Shown: positions 30,096 through 39,062, counted from the stretch's first letter. The stretch is 64,000 bases of DNA from Nocardioides sp. JQ2195 (GCF_012272695.1 NZ_CP050902.1:3596001-3660000), one strand, 5' to 3'. Translations and numbers: made by a program. The notes: generated from the letters alone by a model not told the origin.

Positions 30096-31057
30096 GCCTG
30101 CCGATCCTGCCGCACCGAGCGGCGCAGCGCATCGATGTCGGCCCGGCGACCTGCCCAGTGGGCCACGCGTTCCGGGGCCGCGGCGAGACGGGTCAACGCC
30201 TCGTCGAGCACGACCGGACGTTGCACCGGCAGCATCCCGTCGACCGGCAGCAAGGGTCGAGCCACCACGTCGTCGGTGAACAGCTGCACGGTGGCCAGCC
30301 CGCAGGCGTGGGGCAGCTCGGGCAGGGCCGCGGCCAGTGCCACCCCGGCCGCGATGCCCACCGACGTCTCCAGCGCGCTCGAGACCACCACCGGGAGCCC
30401 GATGTCCTCGGCGATCCGCAGGCAGGCCCGCACCCCGCCGAGGGGCTGCACCTTGAGCACCGCGATGTCGGCCGCCTCCAGGTCACGGACCCGGTAGGGG
30501 TCTGCTGCGCGACGGATCGACTCGTCGGCAGCGATCGGCACCTCGACCGCCCGGCGCACGGCGGCGAGGTCCTCGACCGCGGCGCACGGCTGCTCGACGT
30601 ACTCCAGGCCGCCGGCGGCTCGGTCGAGCGCGCGGATGGCGCTGATCGCCTCGTCGACCTCCCAGCCGCCGTTGGCATCGACCCGGATGAGCCCGGTCGA
30701 CCCGATCGCGTCGCGGACGGCCTCCAGGCGGGCCAGGTCGTCACCCAGCGTCTGGCCGCGCTCGGCGACCTTCACCTTCGCGGTGGCGCACCCACCACGG
30801 GTGACGATCTCGTGGGCGCGCTCCGCGTTGGTGGCCGGGACGGTGACGTTGACCGGCACGACGTCGCGCACGGGCGCGGGCCAGTCCCCGGCCGCTGCCT
30901 CTTCCGCGCAGCGCAGCCAGGGTTCGGCCTCGGCCGGGTCGTACTCCAGGAACGGGCTCCACTCGCCGAAGCCCGCCTCGCCCTCGATCAGCACGCCCTC
31001 GCGCACGCTGATGCCACGGAACCGCGTGCGCAGGGGGATGGAGTAGACGTGGTTCAC
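30092..31057 (-). CDS. menC: o-Succinylbenzoate synthase
   Basis: Enolase-superfamily dehydratase, 321 aa. Catalytic KxK-type lysines in TAKVKVAERG, metal ligands in RVDANGGWEV, YVEQPC and AADESIRR, and the second lysine in IAVLKVQPLGG. GTG 31057 is chosen because it overlaps the menE stop by 4 nt; the frame upstream is menE read out of phase. Both ends are coupled to the other men genes. Confidence 0.94.
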   Translation of the reverse strand: MNHVYSIPLRTRFRGISVREGVLIEGEAGFGEWSPFLEYDPAEAEPWLRCAEEAAAGDWPAPVRDVVPVNVTVPATNAERAHEIVTRGGCATAKVKVAERGQTLGDDLARLEAVRDAIGSTGLIRVDANGGWEVDEAISAIRALDRAAGGLEYVEQPCAAVEDLAAVRRAVEVPIAADESIRRAADPYRVRDLEAADIAVLKVQPLGGVRACLRIAEDIGLPVVVSSALETSVGIAAGVALAAALPELPHACGLATVQLFTDDVVARPLLPVDGMLPVQRPVVLDEALTRLAAAPERVAHWAGRRADIDALRRSVRQDRQA

Positions 31058-32094
31058 CGGTGGACCTCCTCGAGCAGGGCGCGCAGCGCGATCCGGTCCA
31101 CCTTGCCGGTGGCCAGGAAGGGCATGGTCTCCAGGCCGATCACCTGGCGCGGTGCCCACGCCCGCGGGTGCTCGACGGCCACCCAGTCACGGGCCTGCTC
31201 CAGCCCGAGGTCGCCGACCAGGAAGGCCACCACGCGTTGCCCCCACTCGGGGTCGGTGATGCCGAGGACCTCGACCTCCTCGACCATCGGGTGGTCGAGG
31301 AGGCGGCGGGCCACTGCCGGGGTCGGCACGTTGACGCCGCCACTGATGACCATGTCGTCGACCCGGCCGAGCACCTGGAGCCGACCGTCGACGACGCGCC
31401 CGAGGTCGGAGGTGACGAACCAGCCGTCGACCAGGGCCCGCGCGGTCAGGTCGGGGTCGCCGTCGTAGCCCTCGAACAGGGTCGGACCACCGATCCGGAT
31501 CGGCTCGCCGTCGCGCACGTCCAGCTCGACACCGTCGAGGGGCACGCCGTCGTACACACAACCACCGGAGGTCTCGCTGGAGCCGTAGGTCGCCACGACC
31601 CGGATGCCACGCCCCTCGGCCTCCACGCGCAGGGCGGGGTCCATCGGGCCACCGCCCAGCAGCACGGCGTCGAAGCGCGTCAACGCTTCCGCGTCGGTCT
31701 CGCTCTGCAGCATCCGGCGCATCTGGGTCGGCACCAGGGAGAGGTACGCCGCCGGGCCGGCCGCGCACTGCGCCGCCGCGGCCGCGAACGACGCGTGGTC
31801 GTCGAGCACCACCGGCTCCTCGCCGGCCACCAGCGAGCGGATCACCACCTGCAAGCCCGCGACGTACGACGCGGGGAGCGTGAGCAACCAACGGCCCGGG
31901 CCACCGAGGCGGGCGTGGGTGGCGTTCGCCGACGCGACCAGCGCCCGGCGCGGGAGCACCACGCGCTTGGGCCGTCCGGTGGAGCCCGAGGTCTCGACCA
32001 CCAGCGGCTCCGGCTCGTCCGCGTCGGCCAGCCACGCACGCACCGCGGCGATCACCTCGGGGGTGGTGCCGTGGACGGGTCGAAGAAGGCTCAC
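31054..32094 (-). CDS. menE: o-Succinylbenzoate-CoA ligase
   Basis: Acyl-adenylating enzyme converting OSB to OSB-CoA, 346 aa, shorter than usual for the ANL family but normal for actinobacterial MenE. Phosphate-binding loop SGSTGRPKRV near residue 40, TYGSSETSGGCVYDG, TSDLGRVVDGRL and the C-terminal lysine in TGKVDRIALR. GTG 32094 is selected by a TAGCGT -10 exactly 7 nt upstream. Confidence 0.93.
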   Translation of the reverse strand: MSLLRPVHGTTPEVIAAVRAWLADADEPEPLVVETSGSTGRPKRVVLPRRALVASANATHARLGGPGRWLLTLPASYVAGLQVVIRSLVAGEEPVVLDDHASFAAAAAQCAAGPAAYLSLVPTQMRRMLQSETDAEALTRFDAVLLGGGPMDPALRVEAEGRGIRVVATYGSSETSGGCVYDGVPLDGVELDVRDGEPIRIGGPTLFEGYDGDPDLTARALVDGWFVTSDLGRVVDGRLQVLGRVDDMVISGGVNVPTPAVARRLLDHPMVEEVEVLGITDPEWGQRVVAFLVGDLGLEQARDWVAVEHPRAWAPRQVIGLETMPFLATGKVDRIALRALLEEVHR

Positions 32095-32107
32095 GCAACG
32101 AACGCTA
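32092..32107 (-). promoter_or_regulatory. Leaderless promoter, menE-menC-menD
   Basis: -10 TAGCGT (32102-32107) ends 7 nt before GTG 32094. The divergent GNAT promoter starts 12 bp away. Confidence 0.6.
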
Positions 32108-32118
32108 GTCGGTCGTGG

Positions 32119-32134
32119 CACGATCGCGGGCGTG
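32119..32134 (+). promoter_or_regulatory. Possible leaderless promoter, GNAT gene
   Basis: CACGAT (32119-32124), a weaker match to TANNNT, ends 7 nt before GTG 32132. Confidence 0.35.
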
Positions 32135-32590
32135 GACCTCACCTGGCTCGGCCTTCACCACCGCGACGTCACCGGTCGGCAGATGCACGACCTGCTGCTC
32201 CTGCGGCACGAGGTGTTCGTCATCGAGCAGGACTGCCCGGCCTACCAGGACATCGACGGGCTGGACGTGGCCGGCGACACCCACCACGTGATCGCCCTCG
32301 CCGGCAGCCAGGTGGTCGCCACGGCTCGGGTGCTCTCCCCCGGGCTCTCCGGTCCGCGCCCGCGCATCGGTCGGGTGACGGTGGCGCCGGTCGGCCGGGG
32401 CGACGGCGTGGGGCACGAGCTGATGCGCCGGACGCTCGGGTTGTGCGAGCGGGTCTGGCCCGACCAGGAGCTGAAGTTGTCGGCGCAGGCGCACCTGGAG
32501 GGCTACTACGCCCGCCACGGCTTCGCGGCCGTCGGCGAGGTGTACCTCGAGGACGACATCCCGCACCTCGACATGGTCCGGCCGGCCTGA
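32132..32590 (+). CDS. GNAT N-acetyltransferase, ElaA family
   Basis: Acetyl-CoA-dependent transferase, 152 aa, substrate unknown. LLLRHEVFVIEQDCPAYQDIDGLD is the ElaA-type N-terminus; RIGRVTVAPVGRGDGVGHELM is GNAT motif A (Q/RxxGxG-like RGDGVG); ending with YYARHGFAAVGEVYLEDDIPHLDM. Divergent from menE, with 37 bp between the starts; no pathway link is evident. Confidence 0.9.
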   Translation: MDLTWLGLHHRDVTGRQMHDLLLLRHEVFVIEQDCPAYQDIDGLDVAGDTHHVIALAGSQVVATARVLSPGLSGPRPRIGRVTVAPVGRGDGVGHELMRRTLGLCERVWPDQELKLSAQAHLEGYYARHGFAAVGEVYLEDDIPHLDMVRPA

Positions 32591-32697
32591 GCCTCATCCA
32601 CGCGACCCCGCCGACTTCCCGCGTGCCTGTCCGACGGGACCGTCTACGGCGTACCGGACTCGCCGGAAGAGTCCGGCGGCTGCTTGAATCGTTGCTC

Positions 32698-33573
32698 GTG
32701 ACGACCTCTGCACAGTGGATCGCCGGCTCCCGGCCCCGAACCCTTCCCGCCGCCGTCGCCCCGGTGCTCGCCGGCACCGGCGTCGCGGCGTACGTCGACG
32801 AACCCGTCTGGTGGAAGGCCGCGTCGGCGATGCTGGTCGCGCTGGCCCTGCAGGTGGGCGTCAACTTCGCCAACGACTACTCCGACGGCATCCGGGGCAC
32901 CGACGAGGACCGGGTCGGCCCGATGCGGCTGGTCGGGTCCGGCGCGGCCACGGCCCGCGCGGTGAAGCTCGCGGCCTTCGCGTCCTTCGGCGTCGCCGGG
33001 ATCGCCGGGCTCGTGCTCGCCGCCGCAACGAGCTGGTGGTTGGTGGCGATCGGTGCGGTCTGCATCGTGGCGGCGTGGTTCTACACGGGCGGCAAGCACC
33101 CCTACGGCTATCTCGGGCTCGGCGAGGTGATGGTGTTCGTGTTCTTCGGCCTGGTCGCGGTGATCGGGACGACGTACGTGCAGACCGAGACCTTCGAGCT
33201 GCCCGCCCTCTACGCCGGGATCGCCAGCGGATGCCTGTCCTGCGCGATCCTGGTCGCCAACAACCTGCGCGACATCCCCACCGACCGGGAGGTCGGCAAG
33301 CGCACCCTGGCCGTCGTCCTCGGCGACGAGCGGACCCGTTGGTTCTACGTGCTGCTGGTGATCGCCGCCGCGGTCGCCCTCGTCGGCATCGCCCTCGCCA
33401 CCACCTGGTGGGCACTGGTCGCGTTCGTCCACGTCGTGCCCGCGGCGCGCGCCGTCCGTGTGGTCGCCGGGGAGAGGGCCGCCGGGCCGGGACTGATCCC
33501 GGTGCTCCAGCTGACCGGCGTCAGCGAGCTGCTGCTCGGGGCAGGGCTGTTCGGCGCACTGTTGCTGGCCTGA
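32698..33573 (+). CDS. menA: 1,4-Dihydroxy-2-naphthoate polyprenyltransferase
   Basis: Membrane prenyltransferase attaching the polyprenyl tail to DHNA, 291 aa with about eight helices. First aspartate motif NFANDYSDGIRGTDEDR and second NNLRDIPTDREVGKRT are both intact. The start is GTG 32698 (family N-terminus SAQWIAGSRPRTLPAAVAPVL); no clear Shine-Dalgarno precedes it. Completes, with the prenyl synthase at the window start, the membrane steps of the pathway. Confidence 0.95.
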   Translation: MTTSAQWIAGSRPRTLPAAVAPVLAGTGVAAYVDEPVWWKAASAMLVALALQVGVNFANDYSDGIRGTDEDRVGPMRLVGSGAATARAVKLAAFASFGVAGIAGLVLAAATSWWLVAIGAVCIVAAWFYTGGKHPYGYLGLGEVMVFVFFGLVAVIGTTYVQTETFELPALYAGIASGCLSCAILVANNLRDIPTDREVGKRTLAVVLGDERTRWFYVLLVIAAAVALVGIALATTWWALVAFVHVVPAARAVRVVAGERAAGPGLIPVLQLTGVSELLLGAGLFGALLLA

Positions 33574-33618
33574 CGCCGGCTCCGGCCCCGGCCCCCCGAA
33601 GAATCCCGAGACGTTCCC

Positions 33619-33631
33619 GCCGCCCGGCGGC
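33619..33631. terminator. Short hairpin between convergent genes
   Basis: GCCGC-CCG-GCGGC, 5-bp perfect stem, between the menA stop and the stop of the small gene on the other strand. Weak. Confidence 0.3.
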
Positions 33632-33636
33632 TGCGG

Positions 33637-33771
33637 CTACTGCTTGCGTCGGTTGAGCTGCCGCTCGATGCGCGACTGCGGCTGGCCGAGGACCTTGGCC
33701 AGGAGCTGGGCGCGCATCTTCCACGCAACGAACCCGGCGACGACGACGGCGACGATGATGAGGAACCACAT
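33637..33771 (-). CDS. Small single-pass membrane protein (44 aa)
   Basis: Translates as one N-terminal hydrophobic helix (MWFLIIVAVVVAGFVAW) followed by a basic tail rich in Lys, Arg and Gln. Not recognised, but a real start is supported by a TAGGCT -10 exactly 6 nt before ATG 33771. Convergent with menA. Such one-helix basic proteins are often missed in annotation. Confidence 0.65.
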   Translation of the reverse strand: MWFLIIVAVVVAGFVAWKMRAQLLAKVLGQPQSRIERQLNRRKQ

Positions 33772-33783
33772 GGCGCCAGCCTA
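33769..33783 (-). promoter_or_regulatory. Leaderless promoter, 44-aa membrane protein
   Basis: -10 TAGGCT (33778-33783) ends 6 nt before ATG 33771. Confidence 0.55.
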
Positions 33784-33850
33784 CGCCCGGTGACCCCGCC
33801 GTCGTCTGCCATGATTCGTCTGCGGGATACACACATCGAAGGGCACCGAC

Positions 33851-34699
33851 ATGGGACTGGCGTTCTACAGGCGTGACGGCGACAGCCTCGTGCCGCAGCC
33901 ACTGGCCAAGAGCCTGTGGGGTGCGAACAACATGCACGGCGTCGCGATCAGTGCGGGTCTCTCCCGTGCCGCGGAGAGAGCCCTGCGCGACCTGGGCCGC
34001 GACGACCTCCAGCCGGCCCGCTACACCGTCGACCTGTTCCGGCCCGCGGCGATGGTGCCGAGCACCTTCACCGCCGAGGTCGTGCGCGAGGGCCCCCGGA
34101 TCTGCCTGATCGACGTCTCGATGCTGCAGGAGGGCGAGCGAGTGGCCCGGGCCAGCGCCCTCTTCCTCAGCACCAGCACCAACCCCTCGGGAGAGGTCTG
34201 GCAGCCGGCCGATGCCGATCGTCCGGCGCCACCGCCGCTCGACCTGGCGCCCGAGGGCTCCGAGCCGCACGTGCCGTGGTTCCACAGCTCCGCCGGCTGG
34301 TCACAGGACTTCAGCGAGCACCAGAACTCCGCCCGCAAGGCCACCTGGCAGACCGGCGTACCCGCCGTCGACGGCGAGCCGGCCACCCCGTTCACCGCCG
34401 TGGCCAGCATCGCCGACGCCACCACGATGGTGGTCAACTGGGGGTCCAAGGGCGTCGAGCACATCAACACCGACATCACGGTCACGCTCTCGCGACTGCC
34501 CGACGGCGTCCAGCTCGGGCTGTCCGCGCTCGACCACCTCGAGCACGACGGCATCTCGGTGGGAACGGCCACGATCTTCGACCGCCGCGGCCCGATCGGA
34601 ACCACGGTGATGACCGCGATCGCCAACACCCGGCGCACCGTCGACTTCGACAACGTCACCTACGCCGACGACGGCTCCCGCAGCTCCCCCGGCGCCTGA
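33851..34699 (+). CDS. Acyl-CoA thioesterase family protein (double hot-dog)
   Basis: 282 aa with two hot-dog halves: an N-terminal one with LWGANNMHGVAISAGLSRAAE and FRPAAMVPSTFTAEVVREG, and a C-terminal one with FTAVASIADATTMVVNWG, HINTDITVTLSRLPDG and IGTTVMTA. Likely cleaves medium/long acyl-CoA. A weak AAGGG Shine-Dalgarno precedes ATG 33851. Ends immediately before the 22-bp tandem repeats. Substrate not inferable. Confidence 0.85.
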   Translation: MGLAFYRRDGDSLVPQPLAKSLWGANNMHGVAISAGLSRAAERALRDLGRDDLQPARYTVDLFRPAAMVPSTFTAEVVREGPRICLIDVSMLQEGERVARASALFLSTSTNPSGEVWQPADADRPAPPPLDLAPEGSEPHVPWFHSSAGWSQDFSEHQNSARKATWQTGVPAVDGEPATPFTAVASIADATTMVVNWGSKGVEHINTDITVTLSRLPDGVQLGLSALDHLEHDGISVGTATIFDRRGPIGTTVMTAIANTRRTVDFDNVTYADDGSRSSPGA

Positions 34700-34796
34700 C
34701 GCGAACGGGCAACTCTTGCTGCGCGAACGGGCAGCTCTTGCTGCGCGAACGGGCAACTCTTGCTGCGCGAACGGGCAGTTCTTGCTGCCCGAACCG
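34700..34796. repeat. Tandem 22-bp repeat filling a convergent gap
   Basis: Four consecutive 22-bp units beginning CGCGAACGGGC (34700, 34722, 34744, 34766) plus a partial fifth. Units differ mainly at ARY/TCTTGCTG and can each form a small hairpin (for example GCAGC-TCTT-GCTGC). The array occupies essentially all 97 bp between the stop codons of two convergent genes. Confidence 0.9.
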
Positions 34797-35930
34797 TCAG
34801 GAATCTGCGGCCAGGGCCAGCGACCCGGTCTCGCGGAAGCGCTCGAGCACCCGGGTGTACGGCGCGATGTCGATGCCCTGCGCAGCCAGCCAGTCGTCGG
34901 AGTAGTAGGTGTGTGCATAGCGCTCACCGCCGTCACAGAGCAGCGTGACCACCGAGCCGTCCTCACCGTGGTCGCGCATGTCGGCGATCTGGTGCAGCGC
35001 ACCCCACAGGGCCGTGCCGGTGGATCCCCCGACGAACCGCCCCGTCACCTCCGAGCACCACCGGGCGGCAGCGATGGAGGCCGCGTCGGGGACCCGGATC
35101 ATGCTGTCGACGACACCGGGGAGGAACGAGGGCTCGACCCGGGGGCGGCCGATGCCCTCGATGCGTGAGCCCGATCCCCGGGCAGAGAGATCGTCCTCGG
35201 CCCAGCCCTCGAAGAACGCCGAGTTCTCCGGATCGACCACGCACAGCCGGGTGTCCAGCCGCCGGTAGCGCACGTAGCGCCCGATGGTCGCCGAGGTGCC
35301 ACCCGTGCCGGCGCCCACCACGACCCACGACGGAACGGGATGCCGCTCCTTGGCCATCTGGTCGAAGATCGACTCGGCGATGTTGTTGTTTCCGCGCCAG
35401 TCGGTGGCCCGCTCGGCATACGTGAACTGGTCCATGTAGTGCCCGCCGGTCTCCTCGGCCAGCCGACGCGACTCGTCATAGATCGACGAGGGGTCATCGA
35501 CCAGGTGGGAGACGCCCCCGTGGAACTCGATCAGTGCGATCTTCTCCGGCGAGGTGGAGCGCGGCATCACCGCGACGAAGCGCAACCCGAGCAGGCGGGC
35601 GAAGTAGGCCTCGGAGACCGCGGTGGAGCCCGACGAGGCCTCGATGATCGTGGTGTCAGGTCCGATCCAGCCGTTGCACAGGGCATGGAGGAACAGCGAC
35701 CGGGCCAGCCGGTGCTTCAACGAACCGGTGGGGTGGACCGATTCGTCCTTGAGGTAGAGGTCGATCCCCCACTCGGCCGGCAGCGGGAAGACGTGCAGGT
35801 GGGTGTCGGCCGACCGGTTGGCGTCGGCCTCCACCAGGCGAATCGCCTCGTTCAGCCACGACCGTTCGCCCTCGTCGACCCGGGTGCTGACCGTGCAGCA
35901 CCCCTCGTTGCGGGACTCGACCGAGCTCAC
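34797..35930 (-). CDS. PLP-dependent cysteine synthase-family enzyme
   Basis: Fold-type II PLP enzyme, 377 aa. PLP lysine in [11 protein letters not shown], the substrate loop [13 protein letters not shown], and phosphate-binding [19 protein letters not shown]; an additional C-terminal [16 protein letters not shown] segment. Similar in layout to M. tuberculosis Cds1 (cysteine desulfhydrase), so it may release sulfide rather than make cysteine; this is a family-level inference. GTG start overlaps the upstream DUF4229 gene by 4 nt. Confidence 0.87.
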   Translation of the reverse strand: MSSVESRNEGCCTVSTRVDEGERSWLNEAIRLVEADANRSADTHLHVFPLPAEWGIDLYLKDESVHPTGSLKHRLARSLFLHALCNGWIGPDTTIIEASSGSTAVSEAYFARLLGLRFVAVMPRSTSPEKIALIEFHGGVSHLVDDPSSIYDESRRLAEETGGHYMDQFTYAERATDWRGNNNIAESIFDQMAKERHPVPSWVVVGAGTGGTSATIGRYVRYRRLDTRLCVVDPENSAFFEGWAEDDLSARGSGSRIEGIGRPRVEPSFLPGVVDSMIRVPDAASIAAARWCSEVTGRFVGGSTGTALWGALHQIADMRDHGEDGSVVTLLCDGGERYAHTYYSDDWLAAQGIDIAPYTRVLERFRETGSLALAADS

Positions 35931-36190
35931 TGGTCGTCCTCGCGGGCCCTTGCCTCGTCGAACTTCTTGGACGCCTTCTCCGCCCTGGTCTGTACGACGC
36001 GGGCGAACCGCTCGCGCTGCGGGTTCAGCAGGAACAACGAGGCCGCCCCGGAAATCAGGAACGCGATCACCACCGCCCAGATCATCTGGACCGACCCGTC
36101 GGCGAACGCGGCCCAGATGCCGACAGTGATTCCGAGGGCGCCGAGGAACAGCACGACGCGCATCAGGGTGTAGACAGCGAATTCCTTCAC
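35927..36190 (-). CDS. DUF4229-type small membrane protein (87 aa)
   Basis: Two hydrophobic helices (about 5-25 and 33-55) then a basic tail ([26 protein letters not shown], helical). Resembles the actinobacterial DUF4229 family; function unknown. Start GTG 36190 is set by TAGGGT 7 nt upstream; a longer open frame exists but runs through the divergent gene's promoter. Overlaps the PLP enzyme gene by 4 nt. Confidence 0.78.
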   Translation of the reverse strand: MKEFAVYTLMRVVLFLGALGITVGIWAAFADGSVQMIWAVVIAFLISGAASLFLLNPQRERFARVVQTRAEKASKKFDEARAREDDQ

Positions 36191-36203
36191 ACCCCACACC
36201 CTA
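36188..36203 (-). promoter_or_regulatory. Leaderless promoter, DUF4229-PLP enzyme operon
   Basis: -10 TAGGGT (36198-36203) ends 7 nt before GTG 36190; divergent from 36224. Confidence 0.6.
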
Positions 36204-36223
36204 GTTTGTGGGCGAAGTCGGAC

Positions 36224-36238
36224 TATCCTTGAGGGGTG
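36224..36238 (+). promoter_or_regulatory. Leaderless promoter, 73-aa membrane protein
   Basis: -10 TATCCT (36224-36229) ends 6 nt before GTG 36236. Confidence 0.6.
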
Positions 36239-36457
36239 GGCAAGTTCATCCTCGCCATCCTGCTGATTGCAGTGGCGATCTATCTGGTCGTGTGGCTCAT
36301 CGAGAGCCGTGGCGCAATCTTCCGGCGCGGCTCCGGGCGCCCCGCGCCGAAGCGGCCGCGCGACCGTCGTCCCAGCGGGCCTCTCGGGCCCGATGACGAC
36401 CCCGACTTCCTGCGCGACCTCAACCGCAAGCCGCGCAAGGGCGATCCCGACAAGTAG
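36236..36457 (+). CDS. Small single-pass membrane protein (73 aa)
   Basis: An N-terminal hydrophobic helix (residues 2-20, KFILAILLIAVAIYLVVWL) followed by a strongly basic, proline-rich cytoplasmic tail ending DPDFLRDLNRKPRKGDPDK. Not assigned to a family with a known role. Divergent from the DUF4229 gene, 45 bp between starts; leaderless GTG. Confidence 0.7.
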   Translation: MGKFILAILLIAVAIYLVVWLIESRGAIFRRGSGRPAPKRPRDRRPSGPLGPDDDPDFLRDLNRKPRKGDPDK

Positions 36458-36478
36458 GCCACTGCGGGCTCGATCTTC

Positions 36479-36494
36479 CCCCGGGTGCCCGGGG
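36479..36494. terminator. Hairpin between convergent genes
   Basis: CCCCGGG-TG-CCCGGGG, perfect 7-bp stem, 22 bp past the stop of the 73-aa gene and 77 bp past the ccsB stop on the other strand; could serve both directions. No T-run. Confidence 0.4.
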
Positions 36495-36570
36495 ACGTGA
36501 CCACTCCCCGGCCGGACCTGACCCACACATCAGTCAGGAGATTCGAAGTCCCAGCCGGGAAGTGCCTGTT

Positions 36571-37524
36571 TCACCGGGTGCCCGGCGAAAGGGGCACGGA
36601 CGCGTCCGCCGGGCCCTGCACCGACACCACGGCCGGGGCGGCGTACGAGTGCTGGGAGCTGCCGCCGAAGAAGTAGTTGATGCCGATGAAGTTGAACCAC
36701 AGCGTGGCCACGCCGACGAGCGCGACGATCGCCGCATTGCGGCCCTTCCAGCCGGCGGTGGCACGGGCGTGGAGGTACGCCGCGTAGACGACCCAGGTGA
36801 TGAACGCCCAGACCTCCTTGGCGTCCCAGCCCCAGTAGCGCGACCAGGCGTAGTGCGCCCAGATGGGTCCGGTGATCAGCACGGCGAAGGTCCACACCGG
36901 GAACGCGAAGGCGTGCACCCGGTAGGCCACCCGGTCGAGCACCTCCGGGGCCGGCATCCGGCCGATGAAGCCCGTGGTCCGCTCGGACGACCGTTCCTTG
37001 ATCAGGAAGAGCACCGAGAGCATCGCGCCGATGGAGAAGGCCCCGGTCGCGATCACCGCGGAGACCACGTGGATCACGAGCCACGGGGAGGAGAGGGCCT
37101 CGGTGAGCGGCACGACCTCTTCATAGAGGGTCAGCTGGGAGACCATCAGGATGACCAGCACGAAGCCGACCACGACGGGAGCCAGCCACTGCAGGTGGAA
37201 CCTGGCCCGGAGCAGCAGGAAGATCAGCACCACCATGAAGGTGCCGCTGAGCACGAACTCGTACATGTTGCCCCACGGGACCCGGTTGGGGTCCGCGGCC
37301 ATCCCGCGCCCGACCAGGCCGATGAGGTGCACGCAGGCGCCGATGACGGTCAGCAGGAAGCCGAAGCGACCGAAGGTCCTGGTGCGGGCGTCGACCGGAG
37401 CCTCGTTGGGCAGCTTGCGCAGCACGGCCCACTCGGCCAGGTGCGCCAACAGGGCAAGGAAGTAGACCACCCCCACGACGGCGACCGCCTGGACGCTGAG
37501 GCTCTCCCACTGGGTGTTGCTCAC
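36571..37524 (-). CDS. ccsB: Cytochrome c biogenesis protein (heme-handling, CcsA/ResC type)
   Basis: System II cytochrome c maturation, the heme-attachment partner of ResB. 317 aa with about eight helices; the heme-handling WWD-like region WGWDAKEVWAFITWVVYAAYLHAR and histidines such as LVIHVVSA and LHARAT are visible. Start overlaps the resB stop by 4 nt. Last gene of hemL-phosphatase-resA-ccdA-resB-ccsB. Confidence 0.95.
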   Translation of the reverse strand: MSNTQWESLSVQAVAVVGVVYFLALLAHLAEWAVLRKLPNEAPVDARTRTFGRFGFLLTVIGACVHLIGLVGRGMAADPNRVPWGNMYEFVLSGTFMVVLIFLLLRARFHLQWLAPVVVGFVLVILMVSQLTLYEEVVPLTEALSSPWLVIHVVSAVIATGAFSIGAMLSVLFLIKERSSERTTGFIGRMPAPEVLDRVAYRVHAFAFPVWTFAVLITGPIWAHYAWSRYWGWDAKEVWAFITWVVYAAYLHARATAGWKGRNAAIVALVGVATLWFNFIGINYFFGGSSQHSYAAPAVVSVQGPADASVPLSPGTR

Positions 37525-39062
37525 GATTTCTCCTCACGCGCGTCGCCCGCTCGGAGCAACGCAACAATCTCGGCGAGCTCGGTCTCGACCTCGCCACCCC
37601 CCGACCTGTCCAGGGCCGCGACCTCGACCACGGTCTCGTCGTCCTCGCGGCGAGTGCGGACCCAGACCCGACGCGGCCTGACGAACAGCGAGCCGAGCAG
37701 GCCCACAAGGCCAAGGATGACCCCTGCCAGCGCCACCTTGGTCCCCGGGGTCTTGCTGATCTGGATCCGCACCCACGGCCTGATCCCGTCGAAGGTCACC
37801 GAGCCGGCACCGTCGGGCAGCTTCCGGGTCTCACCCTCGAAGAGGTCGACCCGGAACATCGAGCCGTCCTTCTTCGTCAGCTGGGTCATCCGCGACTTGT
37901 CCATCGCATAGATCGACTGCGGCTCACCGGAGTCCATGCCGAGGTTGCCGACGAAGGCCAGCATCGACAGCCGTGGGTTGCGGTCGTCACCGAAGACCGA
38001 GACCGGGTCCCCGTCGACGTTGGCGTACGTCGGGTAGAGCAGCCCCTCGAGCCCGATCTGGCGCGGCTTGGCATCCGGCGCCTTGGCGACACCGAAGGAG
38101 CGGAAGGTGGCCTGGTCCTCGGGCAGGAAGATCACCGGGCCCGAGAACGCGACGTCTCCGTTGCCGTCACGGATGGTGATCGACGGCGCATAGCCGTGGC
38201 CGATCAGGAACAGGTCGGTCTCGCCGATGGAGAGCGGGTGGTTGACCCGGAGGCCGTACTCCTTCTCCTCGCCGTCGGGCGTCTCTCGGTAGTTCAGGTG
38301 CGCGACGAACTGCTGCGCCATCCCCTTGCGCGGCCCGCTCAGCAACCACTTGATGTCGAACTCTTCGAGCTGGAACGAGAACGGCTCCATGTCCTCGGCC
38401 TGCATCAGGCTGCCCGGCACGAAGTCGTCGTACTGGGTGAGGTTGTTGGAGAAACCGCCGTCCTGCCAGACGATGACGCCACCCTTGTAGCCGAAGAGGG
38501 ACCCCATCGAGAAGCCGACCAGCACCACGAGCACGGAGATGTGGAAGAGCAGGTTGCCGGCCTCGCGGAGGCGGCCGCGCTCGGCCGAGATGACACCGCT
38601 CTCGTCGGTGACGAGCCGGAACCGCCGCTTCTTCAGCACCTGCTGCGCGCGGGCCAGGACGTCGTCGGCCGGCTCCGCCGTGGTGTACGACGTGCTGTCC
38701 GGGAGGCGGGTCAGGTTGCGGGGAGCCTTGGGCGGGGCGGCGCGCAGGCTGCGCCAGTAGACGCGGGTCCGGGGCAGGATGCAGCCGACCAACGACAGCA
38801 CCAGCAGCAGGTAGATCGCGGCGAACCAGACCGAGTCGAAGACGGAGAACAGGCCGAGCTTCTCGTAGATGGGCGTCAGCTTCGGGTGCTGGTCACGCCA
38901 CTGGGAGGCCTTGAAGGCGTCGATGTCGTCCTGCGGGATCACCGAGCTGGGGATCGCGCCGAGCGCCAGCATCAGCAGCAGGATCAGCGCCGTGCGCATG
39001 GAGGTGAGCTGGCGCCACGTCCAGCGCAGCAGCTCGCGGATGTTGAGGTCAGGGGCGGCCAT
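37521..39062 (-). CDS. resB: Cytochrome c biogenesis protein ResB
   Basis: System II partner protein, about 513 aa: four hydrophobic helices (three in the N-terminal half, one near residue 455) and a large extracytoplasmic domain between them. ATG 39062 is preferred since it overlaps the ccdA stop (TGATG) and begins the family-like PDLNIRELLRWTWRQLTSMRTAL. The open frame upstream is out-of-phase ccdA. Works with CcsB to join heme to apocytochrome c. Confidence 0.94.
   Translation of the reverse strand: MAAPDLNIRELLRWTWRQLTSMRTALILLLMLALGAIPSSVIPQDDIDAFKASQWRDQHPKLTPIYEKLGLFSVFDSVWFAAIYLLLVLSLVGCILPRTRVYWRSLRAAPPKAPRNLTRLPDSTSYTTAEPADDVLARAQQVLKKRRFRLVTDESGVISAERGRLREAGNLLFHISVLVVLVGFSMGSLFGYKGGVIVWQDGGFSNNLTQYDDFVPGSLMQAEDMEPFSFQLEEFDIKWLLSGPRKGMAQQFVAHLNYRETPDGEEKEYGLRVNHPLSIGETDLFLIGHGYAPSITIRDGNGDVAFSGPVIFLPEDQATFRSFGVAKAPDAKPRQIGLEGLLYPTYANVDGDPVSVFGDDRNPRLSMLAFVGNLGMDSGEPQSIYAMDKSRMTQLTKKDGSMFRVDLFEGETRKLPDGAGSVTFDGIRPWVRIQISKTPGTKVALAGVILGLVGLLGSLFVRPRRVWVRTRREDDETVVEVAALDRSGGGEVETELAEIVALLRAGDAREEKS

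Noticed and set aside
34700..34796. CRISPR array
   Set aside because: Units abut with no spacers, the period is 22 bp and no cas genes are in the window. The same holds for the 31-bp array at 44036.
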